Below, in pieces: positions 18,049-26,842 of a stretch of 64,000 nt of DNA; the stretch's first letter is position 1, and every line of letters begins with the position of its first letter. A program made the translations under genes and the position numbers. The stretch is from contig REGQ01000002.1 of assembly GCA_004134985.1 (NCBI GenBank), forward strand, positions 275,232-339,231. Reading direction: 5' to 3'. Source of the DNA: Paenibacillaceae bacterium (GTDB taxonomy: Bacteria; Bacillota; Bacilli; Paenibacillales; Paenibacillaceae). Below the pieces are notes generated by a model. It was not told the DNA's origin. It saw nothing but the letters and a program-made list of their open reading frames with translations, and did not search any database.

Positions 18049-18387
18049 TAGCGTATTCCCCCATCGTGTTCAAACTTACTCTATTTTAACAAGTTCCGCT
18101 GCAAAAATCAGCGGACGTCAGCAAATAAGATTAGAACGAGCAGCCGCTCGTTTTTTATCCACCTGCTTACTTACGCTAGCCTTTCAACTAACCGGAAAAC
18201 GCTGCCGCCGCCTTTTAGAATGGCACTGTTTAGCCAGGCCGCTCTAAAGGCAAGGCGCGCAGCGCTTCACCAGATCTTATCACGTCATCACTTCAACGGT
18301 AATCCCAATTATAAATCAGGTTTAACACTTGCAGGCCCCTGACTGGCCTCCGTTTCTTTGCCGGTAAAATCCCGCCGCTATGCATCC
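18049..18387. other. Intergenic region between htrA and the response regulator
   Basis: No credible gene. It holds a short hairpin AACGAGC-AGCC-GCTCGTT followed by a T-run on the plus strand (18135-18156), oriented opposite to the flanking genes, and a loose inverted repeat GCCTTTTAGA / TCTAAAGGC around 18210-18250 that could end the htrA transcript. TAAAAT near 18070 on the minus strand is a possible -10 for the regulator gene. Confidence 0.5.
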
Positions 18388-20019
18388 TTAACGCTGTACC
18401 TGGTTTTGCGGAAGATTATACGTATTCGAGTCGCCAATTTCAATCGGCAGATCGAGCTTTTTCCCGTCGCGGATCACGTTCAGCGTCACGTTATCGCCAA
18501 CTGCTTTTTCCTTGATAGCTGTTTGCAATTCCACCACACCAGGGATGGATTGGCCATCAACACCTACGATGACATCGAATTGCCGGACATCGCCGTTGTA
18601 AGCTGGAGATTTGTAGTACACTTCTTTAACAAGTGCGCCGTCCGTGTTGTCCAGTCCCAACTGTTGGGACAGCTCTTCGGTCAGTTCACTCAACACGACG
18701 CCAATGAACGGCAGCGGTTTTTTAGGAATTTCTTTGTTCTCCTTCAAGTTCTCCAACACGTTTTTAATCGTGCTCGTCGGGATAGCAAATCCGATCCCTT
18801 GCGCTGACGTGCTAACTGCTGTATTGATCCCAATGACTTCACCGTTCGTATTCAGCAGCGGTCCGCCCGAGTTGCCGGGATTAATGGAGGCATCCGTTTG
18901 CAGCAGATGCTCGTAGTTTCTTGTTCCTTTCGAGTCCGGAATGCTGATTGGGCGCTCCTTGGAGCTGAGCACGCCTACGGTTACCGTATGGTCAAAACCA
19001 TGAGGGTTGCCGATGGCCACAACCCAGTCGCCAATTTCAATCGAGTCGGAATCGCCCAGGCTCAAGGTTGGGAACGACTCGTCGCCTTTTACCTTCAATA
19101 CCGCCAAATCCAGATCATAACTGGAACCGAGTAATTCCGCCTCAAACTTCTTCGGAAAACCCTGAACCGTCACTTCGATTTTAGCCGAGTCGGCGACAAC
19201 GTGCTGATTGGTCAAGATATAGCCGGATTCATCGAAGAAAAACCCGGAACCAAGCCCATTTTCCACTAGCCCGTCTTCATTGCCATTCGATTCAGGCGCA
19301 TTGTAGTTATCCCCGAAAAACTGTCTGAAGAACGGGTCCAGTTCGCGTGAGGACGATTGAACTTTGGCGTAGGTCGTAATTTTGACAACCGCCGGGCTTG
19401 CCTGCTCAAAGATCTGGGCAATATTGTCCGGACGATTCGTACCCGCAACTGTTCTTACCGAGTTGTCTGTCCCGCCGGACTCGCCTGCTTTAACCGCTCC
19501 ATTCGAACCTGTCTCCTTGGGCGCCAATATGCCTGAGGAAGTGAACCAGTTCTGATAGTCCGCTACCGCCATCAATGAGCCGATAACGATCACACCGGCC
19601 ATGAAAGAAGCGAACATCGCTTTGAAAGAACTGCGGCGTTTCTCTCTTACCTGCCACCCTCCGCTTGCCCCACTTCCGCCATTTCCGCTGCGACTCGTCT
19701 GAGCCGGTGCAACCGGTGCGAAGTTGCGTGGTGATGTCGGCGGTGTAATATGAACGTCCTCCCGCTGAACCAGCTTGTCTGATGCAAATGACTGGCTGCT
19801 TTCCCGTTCCTCGCCGCCGCCGGTGGGATTGTCACCTCCCGGTTTGAATGGCCCATAGGAATAGTAATAGGAAGGCTTCTCTTCTGCTTTGCTCCTGTCC
19901 TGTGAATTCATATTGTCTGCGTGACGATCCTGTTCCTGCTCTTGCTGATCCTGATCTTCCTCCGACCGTCTGCGGTTAAAAAATTCATCATACGAATTGC
20001 CGTTGTTTCGCTCATTCAT
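18388..20019 (-). CDS. htrA: HtrA/DegP-family membrane-anchored serine protease
   Basis: 543-residue trypsin-fold quality-control protease. A low-complexity, charged N-terminal cytoplasmic region (about 1-120; NGNSYDEFFNRRRSEEDQ) precedes one transmembrane anchor (about 132-155, AMFASFMAGVIVIGSLMAVA). The catalytic triad is His in LTNQHVVAD, Asp in YDLDLAVLKV and Ser in NPGNSGGPL; a single C-terminal PDZ domain begins at PFIGVVLSELTEEL. The ATG has GGAGG 7 bp upstream. It would degrade misfolded exported proteins at the outer face of the membrane. Its place upstream of an OmpR/histidine-kinase pair recalls other envelope-stress loci. Confidence 0.95.
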   Translation of the reverse strand: MNERNNGNSYDEFFNRRRSEEDQDQQEQEQDRHADNMNSQDRSKAEEKPSYYYSYGPFKPGGDNPTGGGEERESSQSFASDKLVQREDVHITPPTSPRNFAPVAPAQTSRSGNGGSGASGGWQVREKRRSSFKAMFASFMAGVIVIGSLMAVADYQNWFTSSGILAPKETGSNGAVKAGESGGTDNSVRTVAGTNRPDNIAQIFEQASPAVVKITTYAKVQSSSRELDPFFRQFFGDNYNAPESNGNEDGLVENGLGSGFFFDESGYILTNQHVVADSAKIEVTVQGFPKKFEAELLGSSYDLDLAVLKVKGDESFPTLSLGDSDSIEIGDWVVAIGNPHGFDHTVTVGVLSSKERPISIPDSKGTRNYEHLLQTDASINPGNSGGPLLNTNGEVIGINTAVSTSAQGIGFAIPTSTIKNVLENLKENKEIPKKPLPFIGVVLSELTEELSQQLGLDNTDGALVKEVYYKSPAYNGDVRQFDVIVGVDGQSIPGVVELQTAIKEKAVGDNVTLNVIRDGKKLDLPIEIGDSNTYNLPQNQVQR

Positions 20020-20116
20020 GGTGTTTCCTCCTCATTCGAAAAAGGATATTGTTTTATTATCACTATCATGCACATTCTACCTTAAAACAATCTTAAAATG
20101 AATTTAAACGAAAATA

Positions 20117-20142
20117 AAAAAGAACCTTTTTCGGTTCTTTTT
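20117..20142. terminator. Bidirectional rho-independent terminator
   Basis: AAAAAGAACC (20117-20126) and GGTTCTTTTT (20133-20142). On the minus strand it lies just after the yugN-like gene, in front of htrA. Confidence 0.8.
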
Positions 20143-20168
20143 CTCTAATTTATGAATGAAACATCCGC

Positions 20169-20585
20169 TTAATGCCGAGTAAAGGTTGTCTCCACATCAT
20201 GCAACAGCATTTGTCCCTTATCCACCCATTTGGTTTCCACTTCGGCGTCTTTATCGATCGGCTCCTGAAATTGATCGATCAAGCCCCCTAGCAGCCGCGG
20301 CTGCGCTTCACGATCAATGCCATCGTTGTAAATATGCTTCAGAATAAAAGGGCGTCCAATACGGATCATGGCATTATTATCTGACGTCTCACTATCGATA
20401 TTGCCTGCAGTGACCTGAAAGGGGATACGAAGCCAAACCATATGCTCCTTGTCCAAATACCGGTCGAAGGTGCCCTGCTCATAATCCCAATTGCCGCCAA
20501 GAGAAAACTCATAAGGATCAAGCAGTCTCTGAACTTCCAAAAATTTATGTTCACGATTTTCGAGTTCGGATGTCAAGGGAATCAT
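20169..20585 (-). CDS. yugN: YugN-like family protein
   Basis: 138 residues from the ATG at 20583-20585 (MIPLTSELENREHKFLEVQR), matching the start of the YugN family, including GGNWDYEQGTFDRYLD and the C-terminal DQFQEPIDKDAEVE. The open frame continues 49 codons upstream, but those codons cross a hairpin that probably ends the preceding transcript and do not resemble the family. An AAGGAG about 12 bp before the chosen ATG is further away than ideal, so the exact start is uncertain. A cytoplasmic protein; its function is unknown in any species as far as I know. Confidence 0.8.
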   Translation of the reverse strand: MIPLTSELENREHKFLEVQRLLDPYEFSLGGNWDYEQGTFDRYLDKEHMVWLRIPFQVTAGNIDSETSDNNAMIRIGRPFILKHIYNDGIDREAQPRLLGGLIDQFQEPIDKDAEVETKWVDKGQMLLHDVETTFTRH

Positions 20586-20754
20586 ATTATACACACGCTC
20601 CTTCGCACTGTTTGTTTCAGTATCTCCAAACAACGCCAGGTTATGTGCCAGGCGAACGGAGAACAAGTCGGGCACCCCCGACTCCCTCCCTTTCATATTC
20701 CCATCTCCCTGTAAGCGGCCCCATGTTGACATACGTTCGGCTATTAATACGCTG

Positions 20755-21414
20755 CTAGCGCAGCCATCCTTTGCGGTGAGCCAATACAGCCAATTGCGTC
20801 CGGTCGTCCAGCTCGCACTTCATCAGCAGGTTGCTCACATGCGTTTTCACTGTCTTGATGCTAATATGGAGCTCTTCGGCAATTTCCTTGTTGGCCATTC
20901 CTTCGGCAACCAGGAAGAGCACTTCCTTCTCTCGTTCCGTAAATCCTTCATCCGCTCCTTGCGCAGACCGGCTGCGAAGGCCGCGTGTCAGCGCCTGCGA
21001 AACATCTGCCGTCATAACGGGCATCCCTTTGACCGCTCCGCCGATAGCGTAGATGAGCTCTTCCGCAGATACCGTTTTCAACACATAGCTGACTGCGCCG
21101 GCTTCCACCGCCTCAACGACTTTATCATCTTCGAGAAAACTGGTTAACATCACAATTTTCATATCAGGCACAAGCGCCATAATGGCTTTCGTCGCCTCAA
21201 CGCCGTCCATCTCCGGCATCATTAGATCCATTAAGATCACATCAGGCTTTCCTCCCGGAATGCCCTCCTCCAACATTTGCAGCGCCATTTTGCCATTGGA
21301 AGCCTCGGCTACAACTTCATAGTTCGGCTCCAACAGCAAATACGTCCGCAGTCCGGTTCTGACCATATCATGATCATCTACAATCATAATGCGCCAACTT
21401 TGCTGCTGATTCAT
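20755..21414 (-). CDS. liaR: LiaR-like NarL-family response regulator
   Basis: 219 residues: receiver domain (DDHD at about 13-16, phospho-acceptor in DVILMDLMMPEMDGVE, Lys in SYVLKTVSAEEL) and a LuxR-type helix-turn-helix (EREKEVLFLVAEGMANKEIA, then ISIKTVKTHVSNLL). It closes a liaF-liaS-liaR gene set, 6 bp behind liaS. In B. subtilis LiaR activates lia promoters in response to lipid-II-binding antibiotics. The target liaIH-type operon is not in this window. Confidence 0.93.
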   Translation of the reverse strand: MNQQQSWRIMIVDDHDMVRTGLRTYLLLEPNYEVVAEASNGKMALQMLEEGIPGGKPDVILMDLMMPEMDGVEATKAIMALVPDMKIVMLTSFLEDDKVVEAVEAGAVSYVLKTVSAEELIYAIGGAVKGMPVMTADVSQALTRGLRSRSAQGADEGFTEREKEVLFLVAEGMANKEIAEELHISIKTVKTHVSNLLMKCELDDRTQLAVLAHRKGWLR

Positions 21415-21420
21415 ACGATA

Positions 21421-22452
21421 TTAGGCCCCTTCATTCGTATATTTCGGAATTGTAACACGCACACGCGTCCCACTGCCCGACTTGCTAATAATTTCGGCAT
21501 CGCCTCCAAGACGCTGTGCACGCTCGCGCATCGTCGATAATCCATAGGAGCCGGATTGCACCTGATCCGCACGGAAACCTGCCCCATCATCCTGGACAGA
21601 CAAAATAAGCTTACGCTCCGTCTCCGCCAGCGTCAGCGTCGCCGTCTTGGCTCCCGCGTGCTTCACTATGTTGGCCATCGCTTCCTGAATAATAAGAAAA
21701 AACTGATGCTCCTTCGCTTCGGACAGCTCATCGGACACACGCCAATCGAGCACACCCTGCAGACCGTTTTGCCGGCAATAGTCAGGAAACCACTTATCCA
21801 GCGCCTGCTGCAATGAGCTGCCTTCCAATTCCATCGGCCGCAGCTGCGCGATGAATCCGCGCATCTGCCGCTGGGCAAGCGATGACATATCAATTAACTG
21901 CTTCAACACTTCATCCGCCCGCTCTCGATTCATTTCAAGCAGCTTGGGCATGGCAGACGCCGACATATGAATGGCAAACAGCTGCTGGCTGACCGTATCA
22001 TGCAGGTCCCTTGCCAGACGTTTGCGTTCCTCAAGAACGGCAGCCTCATTGGAAGCCGCCTCCTTCATAACTTGCTGTTCTCCGATATTTTGCAGCAGCC
22101 GCATCCTTCGCTCCATTGCTGCAGCCATGATGTTAAATTCCTGGTAAGCGGAAGTGAACGAACGCGCGCCTTCCTCAGGAATCCGAATTGCGAGGTTTCC
22201 ATTTGTTGCTTGTTTAATAGCAAGATGGAGCGTATCAATTCGGCGTTGAATCCGTTGAGCGGCCCAATAGCCAAAGCCGGTGCTCGCTAGCAAAACAACC
22301 GATGCAGCCACAACATGCCGCTCAACATTATTCAATCTGGAGTCTTCCAGCCAATTCATCCCCCAAAGCCACAGCATAAGCACAGCAGCGTTTGAAGCAA
22401 TAAAAAGTAAAATCAGTTCCCATTTCGAACTGCGAAGCAATCTGACCATCAC
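21421..22452 (-). CDS. liaS: LiaS-like sensor histidine kinase
   Basis: 343 residues. Two transmembrane helices close together (about 13-33 and 45-64) with a tiny external loop, the intramembrane-sensing layout; a HAMP-like linker; HisKA_3 phosphorylation box ARDLHDTVSQQLFAIHM; and a HATPase domain with QDDGAGF and GSYGLSTMRERAQRLGG. It sits between liaF (7 bp gap) and liaR (6 bp gap), so the three are co-transcribed. It probably phosphorylates LiaR when released from LiaF inhibition. Confidence 0.93.
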   Translation of the reverse strand: MMVRLLRSSKWELILLFIASNAAVLMLWLWGMNWLEDSRLNNVERHVVAASVVLLASTGFGYWAAQRIQRRIDTLHLAIKQATNGNLAIRIPEEGARSFTSAYQEFNIMAAAMERRMRLLQNIGEQQVMKEAASNEAAVLEERKRLARDLHDTVSQQLFAIHMSASAMPKLLEMNRERADEVLKQLIDMSSLAQRQMRGFIAQLRPMELEGSSLQQALDKWFPDYCRQNGLQGVLDWRVSDELSEAKEHQFFLIIQEAMANIVKHAGAKTATLTLAETERKLILSVQDDGAGFRADQVQSGSYGLSTMRERAQRLGGDAEIISKSGSGTRVRVTIPKYTNEGA

Positions 22453-22459
22453 TTGTCGA

Positions 22460-23473
22460 TCACCCCACTCTTGTTACACGCACATCGCCAATAAATGTAC
22501 TGACAACGATACGAACACGTTTGTCGCATTCAGAATAGGCGGGAGATTCAATATTCGAATTTTGGAACAGTCCGCCTTCCTTGCGATCCAGAATTGTCGA
22601 GTCGCCAATAAACGCACTGGACACGACATTGACGCCAAATTCATAGTCGCTGGGCAAGAATACCTTCACATCCCCGATAAATGAAGAGATGGTCAGTCGG
22701 GTTTCCCCATAAGGAATTTGTGCTTTGGTTAAATCAAGTGTCGTATCGCCAATAAAATGCGAAATATTCATTGGCTTCAAATCCCAATAATCCTGCCCCA
22801 AATGAATATCGCCGATAAAGCCTGAACGGGTCTGAACATTCGGATCGGAATTCCACCATTCCACCCGCTCACGTGAACGATTGCCGCCGCATGAAGAGGA
22901 ATCCTGTCCATACTTGTGCCTGGAACCATTAGGCGGAGGATTCATCCCCTGATCAGGCCGTTCTCTGTAGCCCTCCGTCCCGTTAGAATCCATCTCAGGC
23001 GGAAACGAGTTGCCCGGTTTTGTAGGGTCCGGATGCAGAGGAGGCGCTGGCGGAACGTGAGACATGGATTCAGGGTATGATTTCCAGTCATCTCCGGTCT
23101 TCTCATGCTTCTTCGTGCGATGTTTTGATTTCGGCTTGAAAATCATTGTAATACCAAAATAGATAAAGACAAGCGGCACAATATAAGGAATCAGCTGGCC
23201 AATGGAAAATTGAAAATAGTCATAATCAAGATTTCGGCCCAGAAAAACGACGCCCATCACAACCAGAATCCATCCCCATAATCCCGCACCGCCGGAATAA
23301 TGGTGTTTCAGAATACCGTCAATACCGATAACAATCAGAACCACAGGCCAGAAAGTTGAAATCAACCCGCCGATGCTGAAGTGGACTATGCCCATTATCC
23401 GCAGCATTAGTGCTACACCGATTCCAATAACAATTAATCCCCAGAACAACCGCTTTAACATTTGATGTTCCAT
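22460..23473 (-). CDS. liaF: LiaF-like membrane inhibitor protein
   Basis: 337 residues from the ATG at 23471-23473, with GGGGTG 5 bp upstream; an in-frame ATG seven codons earlier lacks a good site. The N-terminal third has about four membrane helices (LFWGLIVIGIGVALML, STFWPVVLIVIGIDGIL and others). A Pro/Gly/Asn-rich linker of about 90 residues, longer than in Bacillus LiaF, leads to a C-terminal beta-helix-like domain with four FIGD repeats (IGDIHLGQ, FIGDTTLDL, FIGDVKVFLP, FIGDSTIL) and a final TFIGDVRV. LiaF inhibits LiaS in the absence of stress. Confidence 0.9.
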   Translation of the reverse strand: MEHQMLKRLFWGLIVIGIGVALMLRIMGIVHFSIGGLISTFWPVVLIVIGIDGILKHHYSGGAGLWGWILVVMGVVFLGRNLDYDYFQFSIGQLIPYIVPLVFIYFGITMIFKPKSKHRTKKHEKTGDDWKSYPESMSHVPPAPPLHPDPTKPGNSFPPEMDSNGTEGYRERPDQGMNPPPNGSRHKYGQDSSSCGGNRSRERVEWWNSDPNVQTRSGFIGDIHLGQDYWDLKPMNISHFIGDTTLDLTKAQIPYGETRLTISSFIGDVKVFLPSDYEFGVNVVSSAFIGDSTILDRKEGGLFQNSNIESPAYSECDKRVRIVVSTFIGDVRVTRVG

Positions 23474-23585
23474 GTTGTCACCCCAATTCATCAACCCTTG
23501 ATAATATAGTCTAAGTATAGCCTAACTTTACCTTTTATTAAAAGGGACGAGGGATTGAATCTTCTCTCCGTCTGGAGACTGAGAA

Positions 23586-23614
23586 AAGAGGAACCCGCAG
23601 GGCGGGTTCCTCTT
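23586..23614 (-). terminator. Rho-independent terminator of the SASP gene
   Basis: AAGAGGAACCCG and CGGGTTCCTCTT form a 12-bp stem. On the minus strand it follows the SASP stop by 23 bp and is followed by TTTCTC. Confidence 0.75.
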
Positions 23615-23637
23615 CTTATTTAATCGAGGTGAAGCAA

Positions 23638-23778
23638 TTATTTGTTGGCATTCTCAGAAGCAGCTGCATTAGCCGCTTGCTTGTTGTTGCCGTTTTTGGC
23701 ATTTTCTTCAGCGAATTCAGTATTAAACTGATTCTCTTGTTGGTTAGCATTCACTTTATTGCTTTTGTTCTTAGCCAT
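23638..23778 (-). CDS. Gamma-type small acid-soluble spore protein (SASP)
   Basis: 46-residue, Asn/Ala/Lys/Gln-rich protein starting MAKNKSNKVNANQQENQ and containing NQFNTEFAEEN, close to the repeated Q-FGTEFASE unit of gamma-type SASP (SspE), here in one copy. The ATG has GGAGGTG 7-8 bp upstream, and a sigma-G-like promoter lies at 23805-23834. A terminator follows, so it is monocistronic and expected to be expressed in the forespore. Gamma-SASP serves as an amino-acid store degraded at germination. It is shorter than Bacillus SspE, as expected for this bacterial group. Confidence 0.8.
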   Translation of the reverse strand: MAKNKSNKVNANQQENQFNTEFAEENAKNGNNKQAANAAASENANK

Positions 23779-23804
23779 TGTAGTGTTCACCTCCCCTGCC
23801 CCAA

Positions 23805-23834
23805 TAGTATGGGATAGGCGGGTGAGTTTTATGT
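23805..23834 (-). promoter_or_regulatory. Sigma-G-like promoter of the SASP gene
   Basis: Minus strand ACATA (23830-23834), 18-bp spacer, CATACTA (23805-23811). This agrees with the sigma-G consensus (GHATR - about 18 - CATHHTA) except for the first -35 base. Confidence 0.65.
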
Positions 23835-23849
23835 AATGGGAAATATTGA

Positions 23850-24377
23850 TTAAATGTTCAGTGAAGCATTCGATTGCTTGAGCCGTTCCCGGCTGCGATG
23901 TATTCTCGCTTTGACCGTACCAACAGGCATATTCATGACATCAGCAATTTCCTGATCCTTGAATCCATAATAAAATTTATAAAGAATCATGGTACGCGAA
24001 CGTGGATCAAGCGCACCCAACAATTCAGAAATCTCCATCATTAATTCCGCTTCAGAAGGTACCGTCAAGCAGTCAGCTTGAAGATCACACCATTCCGATG
24101 TCGTCTGATTCGTTGAATATTTACGATTGACATTATGTGCGACATTCGCAGTAATTTTCTTCGCCCATGCCTCCAGCTTGTTCTCTTCCCGCAAAGAATC
24201 ATGCTTCATCAGAATTCTAACCCATGCATCCTGAACGACATCATAGGCATCCGACTTATTCTTTACTCTGGAAAAAGCGACACGAATCATCTGATTATAT
24301 AAATCCCGCAGCAGTTCTTCATATCTTTCCGGATCTATATCCGGCCGTTCGCTCCCTTGAGACAACCAGCTCGACAT
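23850..24377 (-). CDS. ECF-like RNA polymerase sigma factor
   Basis: 175 residues from MSSWLSQGSERPD; GAGGCGG lies 6 bp before this ATG, while an in-frame GTG/ATG 17 codons upstream has no comparable site. Region 2 reads RVAFSRVKNKSDAYDVVQDAWVR-type sequence and region 4 is LDPRSRTMILYKFYYGFKDQ followed by EIADVMNMPVGTVKARIHRS. No anti-sigma gene is adjacent, so it is either controlled at expression level or by a partner elsewhere. Target promoters are unknown. Confidence 0.9.
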   Translation of the reverse strand: MSSWLSQGSERPDIDPERYEELLRDLYNQMIRVAFSRVKNKSDAYDVVQDAWVRILMKHDSLREENKLEAWAKKITANVAHNVNRKYSTNQTTSEWCDLQADCLTVPSEAELMMEISELLGALDPRSRTMILYKFYYGFKDQEIADVMNMPVGTVKARIHRSRERLKQSNASLNI

Positions 24378-24495
24378 ATATAACCGCCTCACATAGACAG
24401 CATAGTTTGAATGAGCCAATTTTACCATATCAGGCCAAGAATTAAAAGGGATTCCACTTATTCTTCATGATAAAAATACATTGTGGATGAACCTT

Positions 24496-24538
24496 CAATT
24501 GCCCGACTTTCCCGCAATGGGGGAAAGTCGGGCAATTG
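24496..24538 (-). terminator. 18-bp perfect hairpin after thrS
   Basis: CAATTGCCCGACTTTCCC (24496-24513) and its exact reverse complement (24521-24538) flank a 7-nt loop, starting 8 bp after the thrS stop. No T-run follows on the minus strand. Confidence 0.6.
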
Positions 24539-24546
24539 TTACCGTA

Positions 24547-26484
24547 TTATGTGCGTTTTGAACGGATCTCCTCTTGCAGTTCGGTGATCAGTTCCTCAAC
24601 TTGCTTGGCGCCAATATCGCCTTCGCCGCGCTTGCGGACCGATGCGCTGCCGGCATTCGCTTCATTTTCGCCTACAATTAGCATATAAGGCGATTTTTCC
24701 AGTTGGGCTTCACGAATTTTATAGCCAAGTTTCTCATTGCGTACGTCAAGTTCAGCACGAATACCAGCATCAAGCAGCTGCTCCTGCACTTTGCGGGCAT
24801 ATTCTTCATAGGCAAGCGATACAGGGATAATCCGCGCCTGTTCCGGGGAAAGCCATAGCGGCAGCGCTCCTGCGAAATTTTCAAGCAAAAAGGCAGTCAT
24901 GCGCTCCATCGTACTGATAATGCCCCGATGGATAACAACCGGCCGGTGCTTCTTGCCATCATCGCCCACATACTCCAACTCAAAACGCTCGGGCAGCAAA
25001 AAGTCAAGCTGCGCAGTAGAAAGCGTCTCTTCCTTGCCCAGCGCAGTTTTGATCTGCACGTCAAGCTTCGGACCGTAGAAAGCCGCCTCGCCTTCGGCTT
25101 CGAAGAATGGCAGTTCAAGCTCCTCGACTACTTCGCGCAGCATGCGCTGCGACATTTCCCACATCTCATCGTTAGGGAAATATTTCTCAGTATCCGCTGG
25201 ATCGCGATAAGACAGACGGAAACGGTAATTTTCAATGCCGAAATCCGCATACACTTGACGAATCAATTGAATGACACGCGCAAACTCTGTTTTAATCTGA
25301 TCGGGACGGCAGAAAATATGTGCGTCATTCAATGTCATCGCCCGCACGCGATGCAGGCCGGTCAAAGCGCCTGACATTTCGTAACGGTGCATTGTGCCAA
25401 GCTCAGCAATCCGTACAGGCAGATCGCGGTAGCTGCGCATATCGCTTTTGTATACCATCATATGGTGCGGGCAGTTCATCGGACGGAGTACAAGCTCCTC
25501 ATTATCCAGCGCCATCTTCGGGAACATATCCTCGGAGTAGTGCTCCCAGTGGCCGGAAGTTTTGTACAAGTCAACATTGGCCAAAACCGGTGTGTAAACA
25601 TGGTGATAACCGAGACGCTCCTCCAAATCGACAATATACCGCTCCATTGTCCGGCGCAGCTTCGCGCCTTGGGGCAGCCACAAAGGCAATCCTTGTCCCA
25701 CCTCGCGGGAGAAAGTGAACATTTTCAGCTCACGGCCAAGTTTGCGGTGATCCCTTTTCTTCGCTTCTTCCAACAGATGCAAATGCTCATCAAGCTGCGA
25801 TTTTTTAGGGAAAGCTGTTCCATAAATACGCTGCAGCATTTTGTTTTTTGAATCTCCGCGCCAGTACGCACCTGCTACACTTAACAGCTTAAACGCTTTG
25901 ATCCGTCCGGTCGACGGAAGATGCGGGCCGCGGCACAAGTCGAAGAACTCGCCTTGATCATAGATTGTAATAACGGAATCGGCAGGCAGATCACGAATCA
26001 ATTCAAGCTTCAGTTGATCATCTAGTTCCGTGTAGATCGCCAGTGCATCGTCACGGCTTACTTCGCGGCGCTTGATTGGCAAATCCTCCTTGACGATCTT
26101 CTGCATTTCTTTCTCGATCCGCTCCAGATCTTCCGGTGTCAATGACTGCTCCATGTCAATGTCATAATAGAAGCCGTCTTCAATGACCGGACCGATGCCA
26201 AACATAATTTTATGGTCGCCGAAAACCCTTTTGATCGCCTGTGCCATCAAATGAGCTGTACTGTGACGATACACTTCCAGACCATCCTCAGAATCGAGTG
26301 TCACGATTTCCAGTGCCGCGTCCGCTTCAAGCGGCGTATATACATCGACAACTTTGCCGTCAATTTTCCCGGCAATCGCATTTTTCTTCAAACCTGAACT
26401 GATTGAACCCGCCACATCGCTAATTGTGGTGCCTGCTTCATATTCGCGCACCGCGCCATCGGGCAATTTTACGTTAACTGACAT
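24547..26484 (-). CDS. thrS: Threonyl-tRNA synthetase
   Basis: Class II aminoacyl-tRNA synthetase, 645 residues. N-terminal TGS domain (1-60, [20 protein letters not shown]), editing/SAD domain with [10 protein letters not shown] and [14 protein letters not shown], catalytic core with zinc-binding Cys in [14 protein letters not shown] and motif 2 around [14 protein letters not shown], and a C-terminal anticodon-binding domain ([17 protein letters not shown]). Start ATG has GGGGAGG 7 bp before it. Expression is governed by the T-box leader at 26521-26800. ytxC lies immediately upstream in the same direction, as in Bacillus. Confidence 0.98.
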   Translation of the reverse strand: MSVNVKLPDGAVREYEAGTTISDVAGSISSGLKKNAIAGKIDGKVVDVYTPLEADAALEIVTLDSEDGLEVYRHSTAHLMAQAIKRVFGDHKIMFGIGPVIEDGFYYDIDMEQSLTPEDLERIEKEMQKIVKEDLPIKRREVSRDDALAIYTELDDQLKLELIRDLPADSVITIYDQGEFFDLCRGPHLPSTGRIKAFKLLSVAGAYWRGDSKNKMLQRIYGTAFPKKSQLDEHLHLLEEAKKRDHRKLGRELKMFTFSREVGQGLPLWLPQGAKLRRTMERYIVDLEERLGYHHVYTPVLANVDLYKTSGHWEHYSEDMFPKMALDNEELVLRPMNCPHHMMVYKSDMRSYRDLPVRIAELGTMHRYEMSGALTGLHRVRAMTLNDAHIFCRPDQIKTEFARVIQLIRQVYADFGIENYRFRLSYRDPADTEKYFPNDEMWEMSQRMLREVVEELELPFFEAEGEAAFYGPKLDVQIKTALGKEETLSTAQLDFLLPERFELEYVGDDGKKHRPVVIHRGIISTMERMTAFLLENFAGALPLWLSPEQARIIPVSLAYEEYARKVQEQLLDAGIRAELDVRNEKLGYKIREAQLEKSPYMLIVGENEANAGSASVRKRGEGDIGAKQVEELITELQEEIRSKRT

Positions 26485-26520
26485 TTCGTTACCTCCCCAA
26501 AATCTGTTCCTAACATCGCA

Positions 26521-26800
26521 AAAAAAGACACGTCGCCCCGGTAAAGGGACGAGTGCCTTGAAATACTCGTGGTTCCACCCTCATTCGACGGTTCAGAGTG
26601 ACACCATCCTTTGAGCATCCTGTAACGGGAATGAATCGTTGCAGCTTACTTGTGCCGCACATAGTACGACAACGTTCAACTGCACAGCTACAAAGGGGTA
26701 AATAAGCTGCATGCGGAAGGAAATCCCAGCCTTGTTTCCTCTCTCTGAACCACATCGGCAAGCAAATTATTGTCTTCGTCAACGCTGTTATGCTTCAAAC
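26521..26800 (-). ncRNA. T-box riboswitch (tRNA-Thr-responsive leader of thrS)
   Basis: The conserved T-box AGGGTGGAACCACG runs along the minus strand at 26568-26581. Downstream, ACGAGT and ACTCGT can form the antiterminator-side stem, competing with a terminator around CGTCCC-TTTACCGG-GGCGACG followed by seven T (about 26520-26526). The 5' part (about 26600-26790) holds the long Stem I region with a purine-rich GAGAGAGGAAACAAGG segment. I did not fix the specifier codon; its position before thrS implies a threonine codon. Confidence 0.9.
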
Positions 26801-26830
26801 ATTATAGCGCGCTGACGAACCTCTGGTCAA
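26801..26830 (-). promoter_or_regulatory. Sigma-A promoter of the thrS T-box leader
   Basis: Minus strand TTGACC (26825-26830), 18-bp spacer, TATAAT (26801-26806). Confidence 0.75.
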
Positions 26831-26842
26831 GCACCGAACAAG

